From an uncultured bacterium (GTDB lineage: Bacteria > Cyanobacteriota > Vampirovibrionia > Obscuribacterales > Obscuribacteraceae), in the NCBI GenBank assembly GCA_903835185.1, contig CAILLX010000135.1:1-64000 (forward strand): a DNA stretch of 64,000 nt. Direction: 5' to 3'. Numbering within the stretch: position 1 is the first letter of the stretch; the number at the start of each line of letters is the position of its first letter. The notes below the pieces were generated by a model. That model did not search any database. It had not been told where the DNA came from and saw only the letters and a list, made by a program, of their open reading frames with translations. This document shows, piece after piece, positions 9,760 through 18,545 of the stretch. Both the position numbers and the translations under genes were made by a program.

Positions 9760-9845
9760 CCGGATAGTGACTTCGCCTTGCACAGCAGGATTGAAAGCCT
9801 GAAATAATCAGGAGGGAAAGATCTTGCTGCTGGAAAATTCTCTTA

Positions 9846-9863
9846 CCAGGAAAAGTTTCCTGG
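9846..9863. repeat. Short perfect inverted repeat, possible terminator of the oxidoreductase operon
   Basis: CCAGGAA-AAGT-TTCCTGG forms a 7-bp stem with a 4-base loop, 35 bases beyond the stop of the last gene of the minus-strand operon. Read on the minus strand it is followed after several bases by AATTTTCC, a poor T-run, so terminator function is only a possibility. Confidence 0.35.
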
Positions 9864-9897
9864 CTCAACCAACGTGGATGATGTTGACACTCCCGCC

Positions 9898-10662
9898 TCA
9901 AATTCTGCCCATTGCCAGCATCAACCCGTGAATAATGCTCCATGGGTGTGGCGGGCAACCAGGGATGTACACATCGACAGGCAGAAGTCCAGCTAATCCG
10001 TTAGCGGCAGCATACCCGCCTGCGTGAACTCCGCCAGATATAGCGTCGGTGCCGGCAGCGATGACGAGGCGCGGCTCTGCTGCCGCTTCGTACGTTCGCC
10101 GGAGTGCGTCTTGCATGCCGAGCCCTAGCGGTCCGGTAACAAGAATGGCATCGGCGGCACGAGGTGTTGCCACTACATGAATACCAAAGCGCTCCAGATC
10201 AAACACAGGGTTACCAGTTGTCGCTACTTCCGAATCGCAAGCGCTGCAACCTGTTGAAACTACACGTACAAAAAGTGATCTTCTGAAAATGTTTGCCTGT
10301 TCTGGCTGTTTTCCTACATGCGTGACTGGCGGCTGGTTGCTGAGCATAAGTGCTTGTCTGTTGCGCACTGCTGTTGCGGTGGAAAGATTCCGCACAAACA
10401 CGTTCTCTGGGCATTGGTTGAGGCAGAGTCCGCAACTTATGCAGCGACCGAGATCCAGGGACACCTGGTAAGTGCCGTTGTCGCCGGCAGACACTGTGAT
10501 GGCCGCTGTTGGGCAGACATCCTGACAGTGACGGCATTCTGTACCCTGGCAGTATGACCCTGGTGCTACCTCAGGTAGCCCGCTGTGATGCAGTGGCAGC
10601 TGTGGGAAGAGCTCCTTCTGGGTGACTGTACCGTGACTGAGAATATAGGAGAGCAGTCTCAA
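9898..10662 (-). CDS. Fused ferredoxin (HyfH/NuoI-like) and small (HyfI/NuoB-like) subunit of Ehr-type complex
   Basis: 254 residues from a TTG at 10662 that has GAGGA seven bases upstream, next to the end of the large-subunit gene; the frame itself is open to 10818. Residues 36-90 carry two 4Fe-4S motifs: C38-x4-C43-x2-C46-x3-C50-P and the classic C74-x2-C77-x2-C80-x3-C84-P. From about residue 128 comes the NuoB/HycG-like small subunit: STGCSACDSE (C139, C142), then PGCPPHPWSII (C236). The third ligand position of the proximal N2-type cluster, normally 'G.C...GG', reads GTDAISGG, so Asp206 stands where Cys is expected. In relatives HyfH and HyfI are usually separate proteins; the fusion brings the electron wire and terminal cluster into one chain. 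It is the last gene of the six-gene operon. Confidence 0.85.
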   Translation of the reverse strand: MRLLSYILSHGTVTQKELFPQLPLHHSGLPEVAPGSYCQGTECRHCQDVCPTAAITVSAGDNGTYQVSLDLGRCISCGLCLNQCPENVFVRNLSTATAVRNRQALMLSNQPPVTHVGKQPEQANIFRRSLFVRVVSTGCSACDSEVATTGNPVFDLERFGIHVVATPRAADAILVTGPLGLGMQDALRRTYEAAAEPRLVIAAGTDAISGGVHAGGYAAANGLAGLLPVDVYIPGCPPHPWSIIHGLMLAMGRI

Positions 10663-10672
10663 AACGTGGTCC

Positions 10673-12157
10673 TCACAGATCGACTCCGCTGTAGGAGAGG
10701 GAGAAACTTTTGTTACATACAGGGAAATCGGCAACAAGATTGCCGCCGGCTGCAATTGCCAGTGCGGTCCAGTTGTTGAAGCTCGGGTCTTTAATGCAAT
10801 AACGCTTGATGGCTCCATGCTTGTCAGTGAAGATAAGGTGGATGAGCTCGCCGCGGAAAGCTTCTACAATACCAACACCAATCGTGTCGCCTGGCAACTT
10901 GTTCGGAAGCTCGGAGGATGTTGTGCCGCTGGTGATATTATCCAGAGCTGTTCTGATCAAATCGAGGCTGCCGACTATCTCGGCACTTCGCACCTTTAGC
11001 CGGGAGAGTACATCACCGGCAGTTTCAACAGCCATTGCCGGCGCAAGGGCTGGATAGAGACCATGAGCAAAGTGTTGCCTTGCGTCATAGGCAATACCAC
11101 TGCCACGGGCTGCAACGCCGACCAAACCCAACTCCCGAGCTGCCGAACGGGAGATCTCACCTACCTTAACTGTGCGATCATGAACAGAAGAATTATCGAA
11201 GAACGCGTTGATTGGAACTTCCAGTTGCTTGCTCACTACTTCGGACATGCGCTTAAGCTCGCCGAGGCGGGCATCAGGATCAACGGATACTCCGCCTGGG
11301 CAGATAAAGTTACGCAAGAAACGTGATCCGCTCAATAAAGCAGCCATTTCTTGAGTCATGCCTCTAAGCCTGGACAGGTTTGCAGCCAACCAGGACCATC
11401 CCAGATCTACGCTCATGCCGCCCAGATCGTTTATGTGCATGGAGACTCGCTCCACTTCGAGCGCCAGAGTGCGCAAATATTGGGCACGTTCCGGTACTGT
11501 AATGTCGGACATTGACTCGACTGCGATAGCATGAGCGATAGCGCACGCGGCAGCAGCATCGCTGCTGGCTGCTTCGGCGACAAAACGGGCGGAGCGCCAG
11601 GGGATTTCGGTTAAGCGTCTTTCAACGCCCCGGTGCAAAAAACCAAGCCTGATCTCCAGATTGATAATGGTTTCACCCAGACAATTAAGCCGAAAATGTC
11701 CGGGCTCAATAATGCCGGCGTGTACTGGCCCGACTGGAATCTCATATACCCCCTCCCCGCTTACGTGAAGATAGGAGTTGTCGCTTTTGTGTCCGTGGTC
11801 AGGGTTGCCGCACTGAGCAATGCTGCGCAACGGATGAAGATTGCCCTTACAAGAAGATTGCTGGAGAACACTTTTCAGGCGGGGATGACCTGCAGCTCTA
11901 ATGCCGAAAAGATCGTTAAGTGCTCGTTCAAACCAGTGCGCTTGAGGAACAGATGGTGTAAGAGAGTGATAAACATCACTGTCAAGCGGTGTTAGCCAGC
12001 ACTGTGCAGATGCATCGGTACAATCGAGAACTAGTGTTACCAGCTGCCCGCCGTCCAGTGAGCTGATTAAACCAAGTCGCCTGTCTTCCACGTGCAGCCA
12101 GTCCACCAGATTGTCGGACAGCTGTGCTTGCGGCACCGGCACTAAGGAGATCTTCAT
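10673..12157 (-). CDS. Large (HycE/HyfG, NuoCD-like) subunit of Ehr-type complex lacking Ni-Fe cysteines
   Basis: 494 residues. Residues 1-120 are a NuoC-like domain (PQAHWFERALNDLFGI, with HPRLKSVL), fused to the NuoD/hydrogenase-large-subunit domain (GVYEIPVGPVHAGIIEPGHF, LEIRLGFLHRGVERRL, VERVSMHINDLGG). At the place of the first Ni-Fe motif (CGIC in hydrogenase 3 and 4) this protein has SSDAAAACAIAHA (about 198-210), and near the C-terminus DPSFNNW replaces DPCxxC. Without these four cysteines no Ni-Fe centre can form. This matches the 'energy-converting hydrogenase related' (Ehr) group rather than a hydrogenase. The ATG at 12157 overlaps the stop of the upstream antiporter-like gene (ATGA); the open frame to 12415 is upstream coding shadow. 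Confidence 0.88.
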   Translation of the reverse strand: MKISLVPVPQAQLSDNLVDWLHVEDRRLGLISSLDGGQLVTLVLDCTDASAQCWLTPLDSDVYHSLTPSVPQAHWFERALNDLFGIRAAGHPRLKSVLQQSSCKGNLHPLRSIAQCGNPDHGHKSDNSYLHVSGEGVYEIPVGPVHAGIIEPGHFRLNCLGETIINLEIRLGFLHRGVERRLTEIPWRSARFVAEAASSDAAAACAIAHAIAVESMSDITVPERAQYLRTLALEVERVSMHINDLGGMSVDLGWSWLAANLSRLRGMTQEMAALLSGSRFLRNFICPGGVSVDPDARLGELKRMSEVVSKQLEVPINAFFDNSSVHDRTVKVGEISRSAARELGLVGVAARGSGIAYDARQHFAHGLYPALAPAMAVETAGDVLSRLKVRSAEIVGSLDLIRTALDNITSGTTSSELPNKLPGDTIGVGIVEAFRGELIHLIFTDKHGAIKRYCIKDPSFNNWTALAIAAGGNLVADFPVCNKSFSLSYSGVDL

Positions 12158-13608
12158 AATGCACCGCCTATATGCAGGGTGCTGCTCACAAATCCGCCTG
12201 TAGTCAGCCCCAGTATAAAAAGGAAGCTCATGAGAGCTGCAGGAATGAGGCTGCCCAGAACAGGATGACGATAACTGCCTGGAGCTTTTGGTGTCCCTAG
12301 CAGGATGCGGCTTACATGTATGCTTACAGCAATGAAACTGAGGCTGATGCCGGACAGAAGGAGAAAGATTACTAGCCAACGGCCAGTGTCGGCACTGGCA
12401 CTTAAAATCAGCCATTCGCTAATAAAAGATCCAAATGGTGGCACTCCGGTGGCAGCACAGGCTGCAGCCACGAGAAGAACGCCCCACATTGGCGATAACT
12501 TAAGCAGACCGTGAATTTCGCTTAAATGCTTGCTGCCTGTGCTCTGAATGATATTGCCAGAGAGGAGGAAAAGAGTTGCTTTAGCAAAGCTGTGATTGAG
12601 AGCTTGCAGAAAAAACAGTCCTGGCGAGCCGAGCCCTACTGCCACAAGCATCAATCCTACATTCTCAATGCTCGAGTAGGCCCAGAGTCTCTTCAGTCCG
12701 TGCTGGCGTATCAGGAACAAGCTTGCTGCCACAACTGTAATGGTGCCCATCCAGATGGCCAGATTAGAACCAAATGCTGCTCGTCCGTGGTGGCAGGCAG
12801 AATCGACCTGGAGGAGCCTCCAGATGGCAAAGAGAGCTGTGTTGAGAAGAGCGCCTGAGAGCATTGCTGAAGCTGGAGCCGGGGCTTCAGCATGGGCGTC
12901 GGGCAGCCAGCTGTGCAGCGGGAAGACACCTGCTTTTGTGCCGTAACCAAGGAAGCAGAAGATGAACCCGAGTTTGAATAGTGGATAGTTGAGCTGTGGA
13001 GCCAACTGGATTAACTGTTGCAGGCTGAGAGATCCTGCAGACAAACTTGTATGCTGGCTGGAAGCAAAGATCAAGATAGTGCCTAGCAATGCAAAAGCGA
13101 TGCCTACGCTGCAAATAATCAGATATTTCCAGGTTGCTTCAATAGCGTGCCTGGTGCGGCTGAAGTATACCAGCGGGGCAGATAACAAGGTGGTAGCTTC
13201 AATAGAGATCCATAGAAAACCCAGGTTGTCGCACAGCAAAACGGCCGTCATGGCAAAGACAAACAAAGCTGCACAGGCATAAAACAGCCTTATATGAGTA
13301 GATTTAGGACGAGGCTCTCTTAGCTTTTCTTCCTGGAAAAAGAAATGAGAATGTGTCATGGCACCGGCTGCTATGGTGGCTGTCAGCATCATGAACCAAC
13401 TAGCTGTTGCATCAATCGAAAAGCCTGGCGCGAGAGTCACCTGCGGTTCGATCCCGAGGGACACAGGGGCTGCCAGAGTGCAGGTGATAGCCAGATAAAG
13501 CCAAGCCCAGCCTGCCGTGAGTATACCCAGCACCCTTGTGTTTTTAACTAGCACAGCGCACACTGCCCAGAGCAGGAGTGGAGCTGTCAGTAGTGCTAGT
13601 GAATTCAC
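12154..13608 (-). CDS. Antiporter-like membrane subunit (HyfF / NuoL-M-N type)
   Basis: 484 residues, about 13-14 hydrophobic helices. The proton-pump signature region is clear: TRHAIEATWKYLIICSVGIA, LPDAHAEAPAPASAMLSG (the conserved LHSWLPDAHAEAP loop), the lysine/histidine helix FGSNLAIWMGTITVVAASLF with RLWAYSSIENVGLM, and ALNHSFAKATLFLLSGNI. Such subunits move H+ or Na+ in complex I, Mrp antiporters and group 4 hydrogenases. The start is a GTG at 13608 with GAGG upstream; it follows the hyfE-like gene after 14 bases and overlaps the large-subunit start. It is the second antiporter-like subunit of the operon. Confidence 0.9.
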   Translation of the reverse strand: MNSLALLTAPLLLWAVCAVLVKNTRVLGILTAGWAWLYLAITCTLAAPVSLGIEPQVTLAPGFSIDATASWFMMLTATIAAGAMTHSHFFFQEEKLREPRPKSTHIRLFYACAALFVFAMTAVLLCDNLGFLWISIEATTLLSAPLVYFSRTRHAIEATWKYLIICSVGIAFALLGTILIFASSQHTSLSAGSLSLQQLIQLAPQLNYPLFKLGFIFCFLGYGTKAGVFPLHSWLPDAHAEAPAPASAMLSGALLNTALFAIWRLLQVDSACHHGRAAFGSNLAIWMGTITVVAASLFLIRQHGLKRLWAYSSIENVGLMLVAVGLGSPGLFFLQALNHSFAKATLFLLSGNIIQSTGSKHLSEIHGLLKLSPMWGVLLVAAACAATGVPPFGSFISEWLILSASADTGRWLVIFLLLSGISLSFIAVSIHVSRILLGTPKAPGSYRHPVLGSLIPAALMSFLFILGLTTGGFVSSTLHIGGAL

Positions 13609-13622
13609 CTTATTGCGCCTCG

Positions 13623-14273
13623 TTACTGCTCATTCAATCCTGTTAATCTGGTCACATCAATGTGCTTGAAATTCTTCTTAATCCTAAAGACTATAACGCC
13701 GGCAATCATGACAGCAGCAAGTACATCGAGAAGAACGCCCATTTCGACAATTACAGGCATGCCTCTTGTTTCATGCAATCCCAGTAAGTAAATGCCGTTT
13801 TCCATTGTCAGAAAACCGATAATCTGGCTGATGGCCAGCCGTCTGGTCATCATGAAAAGCAGCCCTGTAAAGACAAGTGATATGGAAGCAGTAGCGCCGG
13901 CTGCAGCAGAAAAGGTTCCGGCTGCTCCATCGAGGCTACTGGCCAGATAATAGCTTGTGGCAAAGAGGGCGATGCTGACATGCATTGAGAGCGGCACTGG
14001 CAGGAAGGCACCAGAGTCTGTGCGGACGTCGAGGCGTTTTACTACCCAGCCAAGGAAAAATGGTATGCCTACTGCCTTAGCCAGCACTACAGCCAGGCTG
14101 ATGTTGAGAGCTGGTCCTGTGTGCTCGCTAGCCGAGTAAACAAAGGCGATTGAAGCGACCAGCGCAGTTTGAACGGCATAAAGATAGATGGCCGAGCGAA
14201 CATGCCGGCAACCAGACATGAAAATGCCAAAGATTGCTGCAGCTGTTGCTAGAGTTTCTGCAAGTCCCAACAT
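13623..14273 (-). CDS. HyfE-like membrane subunit
   Basis: 216 residues with about six hydrophobic helices. The middle matches the HyfE/NuoK-like family: ALNISLAVVLAKAVGIPFFL, RLAISQIIGFLTMENGIYLL (the conserved 'Q..G.l..ENGi.l' motif with its membrane glutamate) and VVIVEMG-like PVIVEMGVLLDVLAAVMIAG. It is a small channel subunit between the hydrophilic arm and the antiporter subunits. The start codon overlaps the stop of the hyfC-like gene (TAATG at 14273), typical of translational coupling. Confidence 0.87.
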   Translation of the reverse strand: MLGLAETLATAAAIFGIFMSGCRHVRSAIYLYAVQTALVASIAFVYSASEHTGPALNISLAVVLAKAVGIPFFLGWVVKRLDVRTDSGAFLPVPLSMHVSIALFATSYYLASSLDGAAGTFSAAAGATASISLVFTGLLFMMTRRLAISQIIGFLTMENGIYLLGLHETRGMPVIVEMGVLLDVLAAVMIAGVIVFRIKKNFKHIDVTRLTGLNEQ

Positions 14274-15211
14274 TACGAACTAACCCCCGTGACCAGTGCG
14301 ACCAGGAGAGCCAGCAAGCTCATAGTCAGTCCGTAAGCAACAAATTCGGGAGCTCTGGTCCATTTGAGCCTGACTGAAACTGTCTCAATCAGAGAAGTGA
14401 CAACAGCCAGTGCAAAGATTATGCTGATGCTGAGCAGGATGCCGGCTGCTGATGCAAACGGCCAGATGCAGTGCAGTGCATGTAAGAAGCATTGACCAGA
14501 CAGTCCGTAAAGCACGACCAGTCTTAGCGCGCTGCTAAACTCAAGCAAGGCAAGATTTGGCCCTGAATTTTCCAGCATCATCGCTTCGTGCACCATGGTC
14601 AACTCCAGGTGTGTAGTTGGATCGTCTACAGGCATGCGGGAGAGTTCAACCAGGCTTGAGAGAAAAAGACCTGCTCCGGCCAGGAGCCACAGCGGCGCCT
14701 GGCTAATTGGAGTATTTGCCGTCAGGGCAAATACTAATGAGAGATTGCTTGTGTGGGCAGATAGAGCAACTGCTGATAAAGCAAGGATAATTGCTGGCTC
14801 AACCAAGACGGAGAGTGTTGCTTCGCGGCTGGCGCCAAAAGCACCAAAGGCGGAGCCAGGATCGAGAGAAGACAAAATGGCAAAGAAGCGGATGGCAGCA
14901 AATAAATAAATAAGAAGAAATAGATCGTCTGCTGACGTTGCTGGCTTAAAGGAGAGCCAGGGAGTGAGGAAGGCTAAAGTAATCATTATGGAGATGTTGA
15001 TGACAGTATTTACTCGCAAGATCCAGCTGGAATTCTCGCTTACTGTCTCGCTTTTCCGCAGCAGCTTGATCGTATCGAACAGGTGTTGCCAGAGCGGCGC
15101 ACCTACACGGTTTTGCAGCCTTGCCTTTGTCTTTCTGATTATGCCTATGGTTAAGCTAGGCAAGAAAAGCAGGCAGGAGAACGTTAGAAGCCACAATAAG
15201 ATCGTGCTCAT
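14273..15211 (-). CDS. HyfC/HycD-like membrane anchor subunit (NuoH type)
   Basis: 312 residues with about eight hydrophobic helices. It carries the NuoH/HyfC loop motif RKTKARLQNRVGAPLWQHLF followed by DTIKLLRKSETVSE, and the second loop DDPTTHLELTMVHEAMMLE with the conserved glutamates of the quinone/ion path. NuoH-type subunits dock the NuoB/NuoD hydrophilic arm to the membrane. It overlaps hyfB by ATGA (15208-15211) and hyfE by TAATG, so the operon is translationally coupled at this point. Confidence 0.9.
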   Translation of the reverse strand: MSTILLWLLTFSCLLFLPSLTIGIIRKTKARLQNRVGAPLWQHLFDTIKLLRKSETVSENSSWILRVNTVINISIMITLAFLTPWLSFKPATSADDLFLLIYLFAAIRFFAILSSLDPGSAFGAFGASREATLSVLVEPAIILALSAVALSAHTSNLSLVFALTANTPISQAPLWLLAGAGLFLSSLVELSRMPVDDPTTHLELTMVHEAMMLENSGPNLALLEFSSALRLVVLYGLSGQCFLHALHCIWPFASAAGILLSISIIFALAVVTSLIETVSVRLKWTRAPEFVAYGLTMSLLALLVALVTGVSS

Positions 15212-17181
15212 GTTGCAGCTCCTATGATTAGAAGTGCTACTGCAGCAATAAGCATATAGAGGAGATAAAGATGGATGGAACCGGCTTGCAGACGGGTTGT
15301 CTGCCGTCCCAGACGGCGTACTGCAGCAATTAAAGGCAGATATACCTTTGATTCCAGCAACGATGTCATGACAGCATCAGCCTTAATTCGTTCCGGGAAG
15401 TGCCGCTGGTGGGCTCCGCTGATTTCGCTTACTGTCTTGTAAAGGAGTACAGGTTTGAAGATCCTTGCAATCGGATGAGCAAAACTGGTAGCTGTAACCT
15501 GCATGCGGGGTGAGAGCTGTCCGAAACCGCACTCCCAGGTGCGGCATACTCGCGGAGGCGTCTGGCGGAGAGGTCCGAGAACAAAGAGATAAATCAGGCA
15601 AGCTCCGCCGGACAGTATGATAGCTAAAGGTAGCAAAGGCAGAGTGATGAGATTGCCTGTAGCAAGAGAGCCTGTAGCCGCAGCAGACAATGGAGTGAGC
15701 AGGCTGGCAAAGGCTGGCGCCAGAGCACCGAGCACAACACAGGTGGCAGCCAGGATTGCTTGAGCTACAAGCATTGCCGGAGCCGCCTCGCTGCACTGCT
15801 CTGCTTCGTGCGAACGTGGTCTGCCGAGAAAAGAGACACCAATGGCTTTAGTAAAACAAGCAACAGCCAGACCGCCGACAAGAGCAAGTACACCTACTGC
15901 TGCACAGGAAAGCCCCGCGCCCAGGCGTGAATGAGTTTGGCAAGCAAGTGTAAAGAGTCCTTGATAAATCAGCCATTTACTTGCAAAACCGTTTAGCGGT
16001 GGCAGGGCGCAGATAGCAGCGCTGCCTGTGACAAAACAAAGCATAGTGACAGGCATTGCTTTTGCCAGTCCACCTAGATGGCTCAAGTCGCGAGTATGCG
16101 CGCTGGCGTCTATTGCGCCGGCACCAAAGAATAACAATGATTTAAAAAGTCCGTGATTAACGCAGTGAAAAAGAGCTGCTGTAATTCCCAGGCAGGCAAC
16201 TGCAGGAAGATGCTGGCTCTGCCCATAAAGAGCCAGTCCGATGCCGATGACAATAATGCCGACATTCTCCACACTGTGATAAGCAAGCAAACGTTTGAGA
16301 TCATGTTGAACCAGGGCAAAGAGAACGCCCCAGAAAGCAGATATTAAGCCGATTGTGAGAAGTGTGATGCCAAAGGCGGGGAGCGTTTCTCCATGGAAAA
16401 GGAACAATCTGATAATGGCATAAAGGGCGATCTTGATCATTACTCCACTCATCAGTGCAGAGACTGGTGTGGGAGCCGACGGGTGTGCATAAGGAAGCCA
16501 GATATGGAACGGCCATACCCCTGCCTTAATAGATAAACCAATAAGAATAAGAATGGATGGGATAACAGTGGCAGCTGTAGCCAGATGCCAGTCGGCAAAG
16601 TTCCAGGAGCCAGTGTGTGCATGAAACCAGAGGAATCCGCCTGCCAGGGCAGCAGTGGCTAACCTGGTGGCACCAAGATAAATGAGAGCTGATCTGCGAG
16701 CCGCTGAGCTTGTGTGATCAGCTGCAACCAGTGCAGCCGAGCTCAAAGACATCGTCTCCCAGAAGACTAGAAATGTGAGCGCATTTGCTGCCAGTACGAC
16801 CAGCGCCATGCTGGTTACAAAAGTAAAGAGAGAGAACCAGTACAGTGAAAAATTGAGTCTTTGCTCAAGATGCTTGAGATACCCAGGCGAAAAAATGGCG
16901 GCACAAAATGTCACTGCCCCAAGCAGTCCGAGAAATAATGCCGCCAGCCTGTCCAGCCTTATTAGCAGAGGGGCTACACCAAAGTAGATTGGAAGAGACG
17001 CCTGCCAGATGAAGTCGACGTTCCATCCGGACAGAGCCGTAAAGAAGAGCGCAACACTTCCAGACAGTAAAATAACTGAGAAAAAAGTTTGAGAGAATCT
17101 GTGGCCGTAAACGACTGCTAGTCCGCAACCGGACAACCCGAGCACAAGGGCGGCTCGGAGCAGATCAATGCATGTGTTCAT
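15208..17181 (-). CDS. Antiporter-like membrane subunit HyfB (NuoL-type, long)
   Basis: 657 residues, about 15-16 hydrophobic helices; first gene of the six-gene oxidoreductase operon. Motifs: FLVFWETMSLSSAALVAA (conserved membrane glutamate), ASLIKAGVWPFHIWLPYAHP-type region (SIKAGVWPFHIWLPYAHPSA), LVQHDLKRLLAYHSVENVGI and CVNHGLFKSLLFFGAGAI. The C-terminal part has the HyfB feature RVCRTWECGFGQLSPRMQVT, a cytoplasmic cysteine-containing loop seen in HyfB/HycC proteins, then a final helix. Together with the HyfF-like protein it gives two ion-pumping modules. The start is ATG at 17181 without a strong ribosome binding site. The 236 bases up to queA hold no gene and probably the operon promoter. 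Confidence 0.9.
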   Translation of the reverse strand: MNTCIDLLRAALVLGLSGCGLAVVYGHRFSQTFFSVILLSGSVALFFTALSGWNVDFIWQASLPIYFGVAPLLIRLDRLAALFLGLLGAVTFCAAIFSPGYLKHLEQRLNFSLYWFSLFTFVTSMALVVLAANALTFLVFWETMSLSSAALVAADHTSSAARRSALIYLGATRLATAALAGGFLWFHAHTGSWNFADWHLATAATVIPSILILIGLSIKAGVWPFHIWLPYAHPSAPTPVSALMSGVMIKIALYAIIRLFLFHGETLPAFGITLLTIGLISAFWGVLFALVQHDLKRLLAYHSVENVGIIVIGIGLALYGQSQHLPAVACLGITAALFHCVNHGLFKSLLFFGAGAIDASAHTRDLSHLGGLAKAMPVTMLCFVTGSAAICALPPLNGFASKWLIYQGLFTLACQTHSRLGAGLSCAAVGVLALVGGLAVACFTKAIGVSFLGRPRSHEAEQCSEAAPAMLVAQAILAATCVVLGALAPAFASLLTPLSAAATGSLATGNLITLPLLPLAIILSGGACLIYLFVLGPLRQTPPRVCRTWECGFGQLSPRMQVTATSFAHPIARIFKPVLLYKTVSEISGAHQRHFPERIKADAVMTSLLESKVYLPLIAAVRRLGRQTTRLQAGSIHLYLLYMLIAAVALLIIGAAT

Positions 17182-17417
17182 TTATGTTTATGCATGACTC
17201 CTCAGGAGTGGGCGTACCACACCTGCAGCTCCTATGGTAACGACTAGTTTGCCTGGCTGTCAATCGGCATTAAGCTGGTGCTTAACTTACGTAAGAGTCT
17301 GGATTTGGGTTGAAAGCTGTCGCCAGGCAGCAGTCTGTGCGGTGAAAATGAAATGTTGCCTGTCATGTGGTTAATATGGCGCCACCTTGGCTGGTGAAAT
17401 TGCAAATGCAGCTGTCT

Positions 17418-18545
17418 CTATGTGATTAACATGGCGTCGCCGTAGCTGTAAAAACGGTAGCGCTGAGCAATCGCTTCGTTGTAGGCGCGCATAGTCAGTT
17501 CGTAGCCGGCAAATGTGGAGACAAGTACAAGGAGGCTGGAGCGGCTCAGGTGAAAGTTGGTGATGAGCCCGCTCAAGACACGGAACTTGTAGCCTGGTTT
17601 TATATACAAAGATGTTGACTGCGACCCTGTACTGATTAGATGTCCGTCGGCGCCGGCTGTCTCCAATGCCCGGCACGAAGTGGTGCCGACTGCAATTACG
17701 CGGCGTTTTTGGCTCAACGCGCAGTTGACCAGATCTGCTGTTCTTCTCGGGATTGAAAATATCTCTGGCTCGATTATATGCTCGGCAACTGATGTGGTGA
17801 TCGGTTTAAATGTGCCTGGTCCGACATGAAGCGTAATACTGCAAACTTCTATATGGCGTGAATTCAGTTGAGCAATTACTTCCTCGGAAAAATGCAATCC
17901 TGCTGTCGGAGCTGCCACCGCTCCTGGTGCATTGGCAAAAACAGTTTGGTAGCGATCGAGATCCTCAGATCGTTTAACAGTGTTGCTGTCGCGCTGAATA
18001 TAAGGTGGTAGCGGGGCAAATCCGTGCCCTGACAGAAGGCTGAAAACTTTCTCCGGGGCTCCGAGATCTACAAGCAGCCGTCTTTGCCCGTCTTCAGAAG
18101 AGAAAATAGCGGCAATTGTAATGTTGTGAACATTGTCTCCAGGAGACTCGACAGTCAAAATTTCGCCTGTTTTGAGTTTGCGCAAAGGTGTGGCCATTGA
18201 TTGCCAGAGACCGGAAGATTCGGGGCGAAGAAGGAGGAGCTCCACCAGTCCGCCGCTAGCCCGTCGTGCCCACAGTCTAGCTGGAATGACCTTGGTGTCG
18301 TTGACTACAAGCAGATCTCCTGCGCGCAAAAGGTCAGGGAGATTGCTGAAGCTGCAATGTGCAATAGTGTTTATGTCACGCCTCAAGTGAGCCAGGCGAG
18401 AAGAGTGCCTGACCGGCAGCGGTTCTTGAGCTATAAGCTCAAAGGGCAGAGTGTAAGTGTAAGCGTCCAGGTCGTTTGTAGCTTCATCCTGGCGTAGATG
18501 TTCGCTGGAACAGATACAATTGTGGTCTAAATTGGATTCAGGCAT
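17418..18545 (-). CDS. queA: S-adenosylmethionine:tRNA ribosyltransferase-isomerase QueA
   Basis: Transfers and isomerises the ribosyl part of SAM onto preQ1-modified tRNA to form epoxyqueuosine. 375 residues; the conserved part begins LDAYTYTLPFELIAQEPL, so there is an N-terminal extension of about 25 residues. Motifs: LRAGDLLVVNDTKVIPARLW, LPPYIQR, APTAGLHFSEEV, LHVGPGTFKPI, AVGTTSCRALETA and GLITNFHLSRSSLL. No other in-frame start codon lies between 18545 and the conserved core, so the ATG at 18545 is used. It overlaps head-to-head with the queG start; the shared promoter/start region joins two successive steps of queuosine synthesis. Confidence 0.95.
   Translation of the reverse strand: MPESNLDHNCICSSEHLRQDEATNDLDAYTYTLPFELIAQEPLPVRHSSRLAHLRRDINTIAHCSFSNLPDLLRAGDLLVVNDTKVIPARLWARRASGGLVELLLLRPESSGLWQSMATPLRKLKTGEILTVESPGDNVHNITIAAIFSSEDGQRRLLVDLGAPEKVFSLLSGHGFAPLPPYIQRDSNTVKRSEDLDRYQTVFANAPGAVAAPTAGLHFSEEVIAQLNSRHIEVCSITLHVGPGTFKPITTSVAEHIIEPEIFSIPRRTADLVNCALSQKRRVIAVGTTSCRALETAGADGHLISTGSQSTSLYIKPGYKFRVLSGLITNFHLSRSSLLVLVSTFAGYELTMRAYNEAIAQRYRFYSYGDAMLIT

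Noticed and set aside
15383-15796. 137-codon Cys/Ser-rich frame within hyfB
   Set aside because: Same-strand shadow frame of the hyfB coding sequence with no start signal.
9898-17181. Functional group 4 Ni-Fe hydrogenase (formate hydrogenlyase)
   Set aside because: The large subunit lacks both CxxC Ni-Fe motifs, and no formate dehydrogenase or maturation genes are present; called Ehr-type instead.
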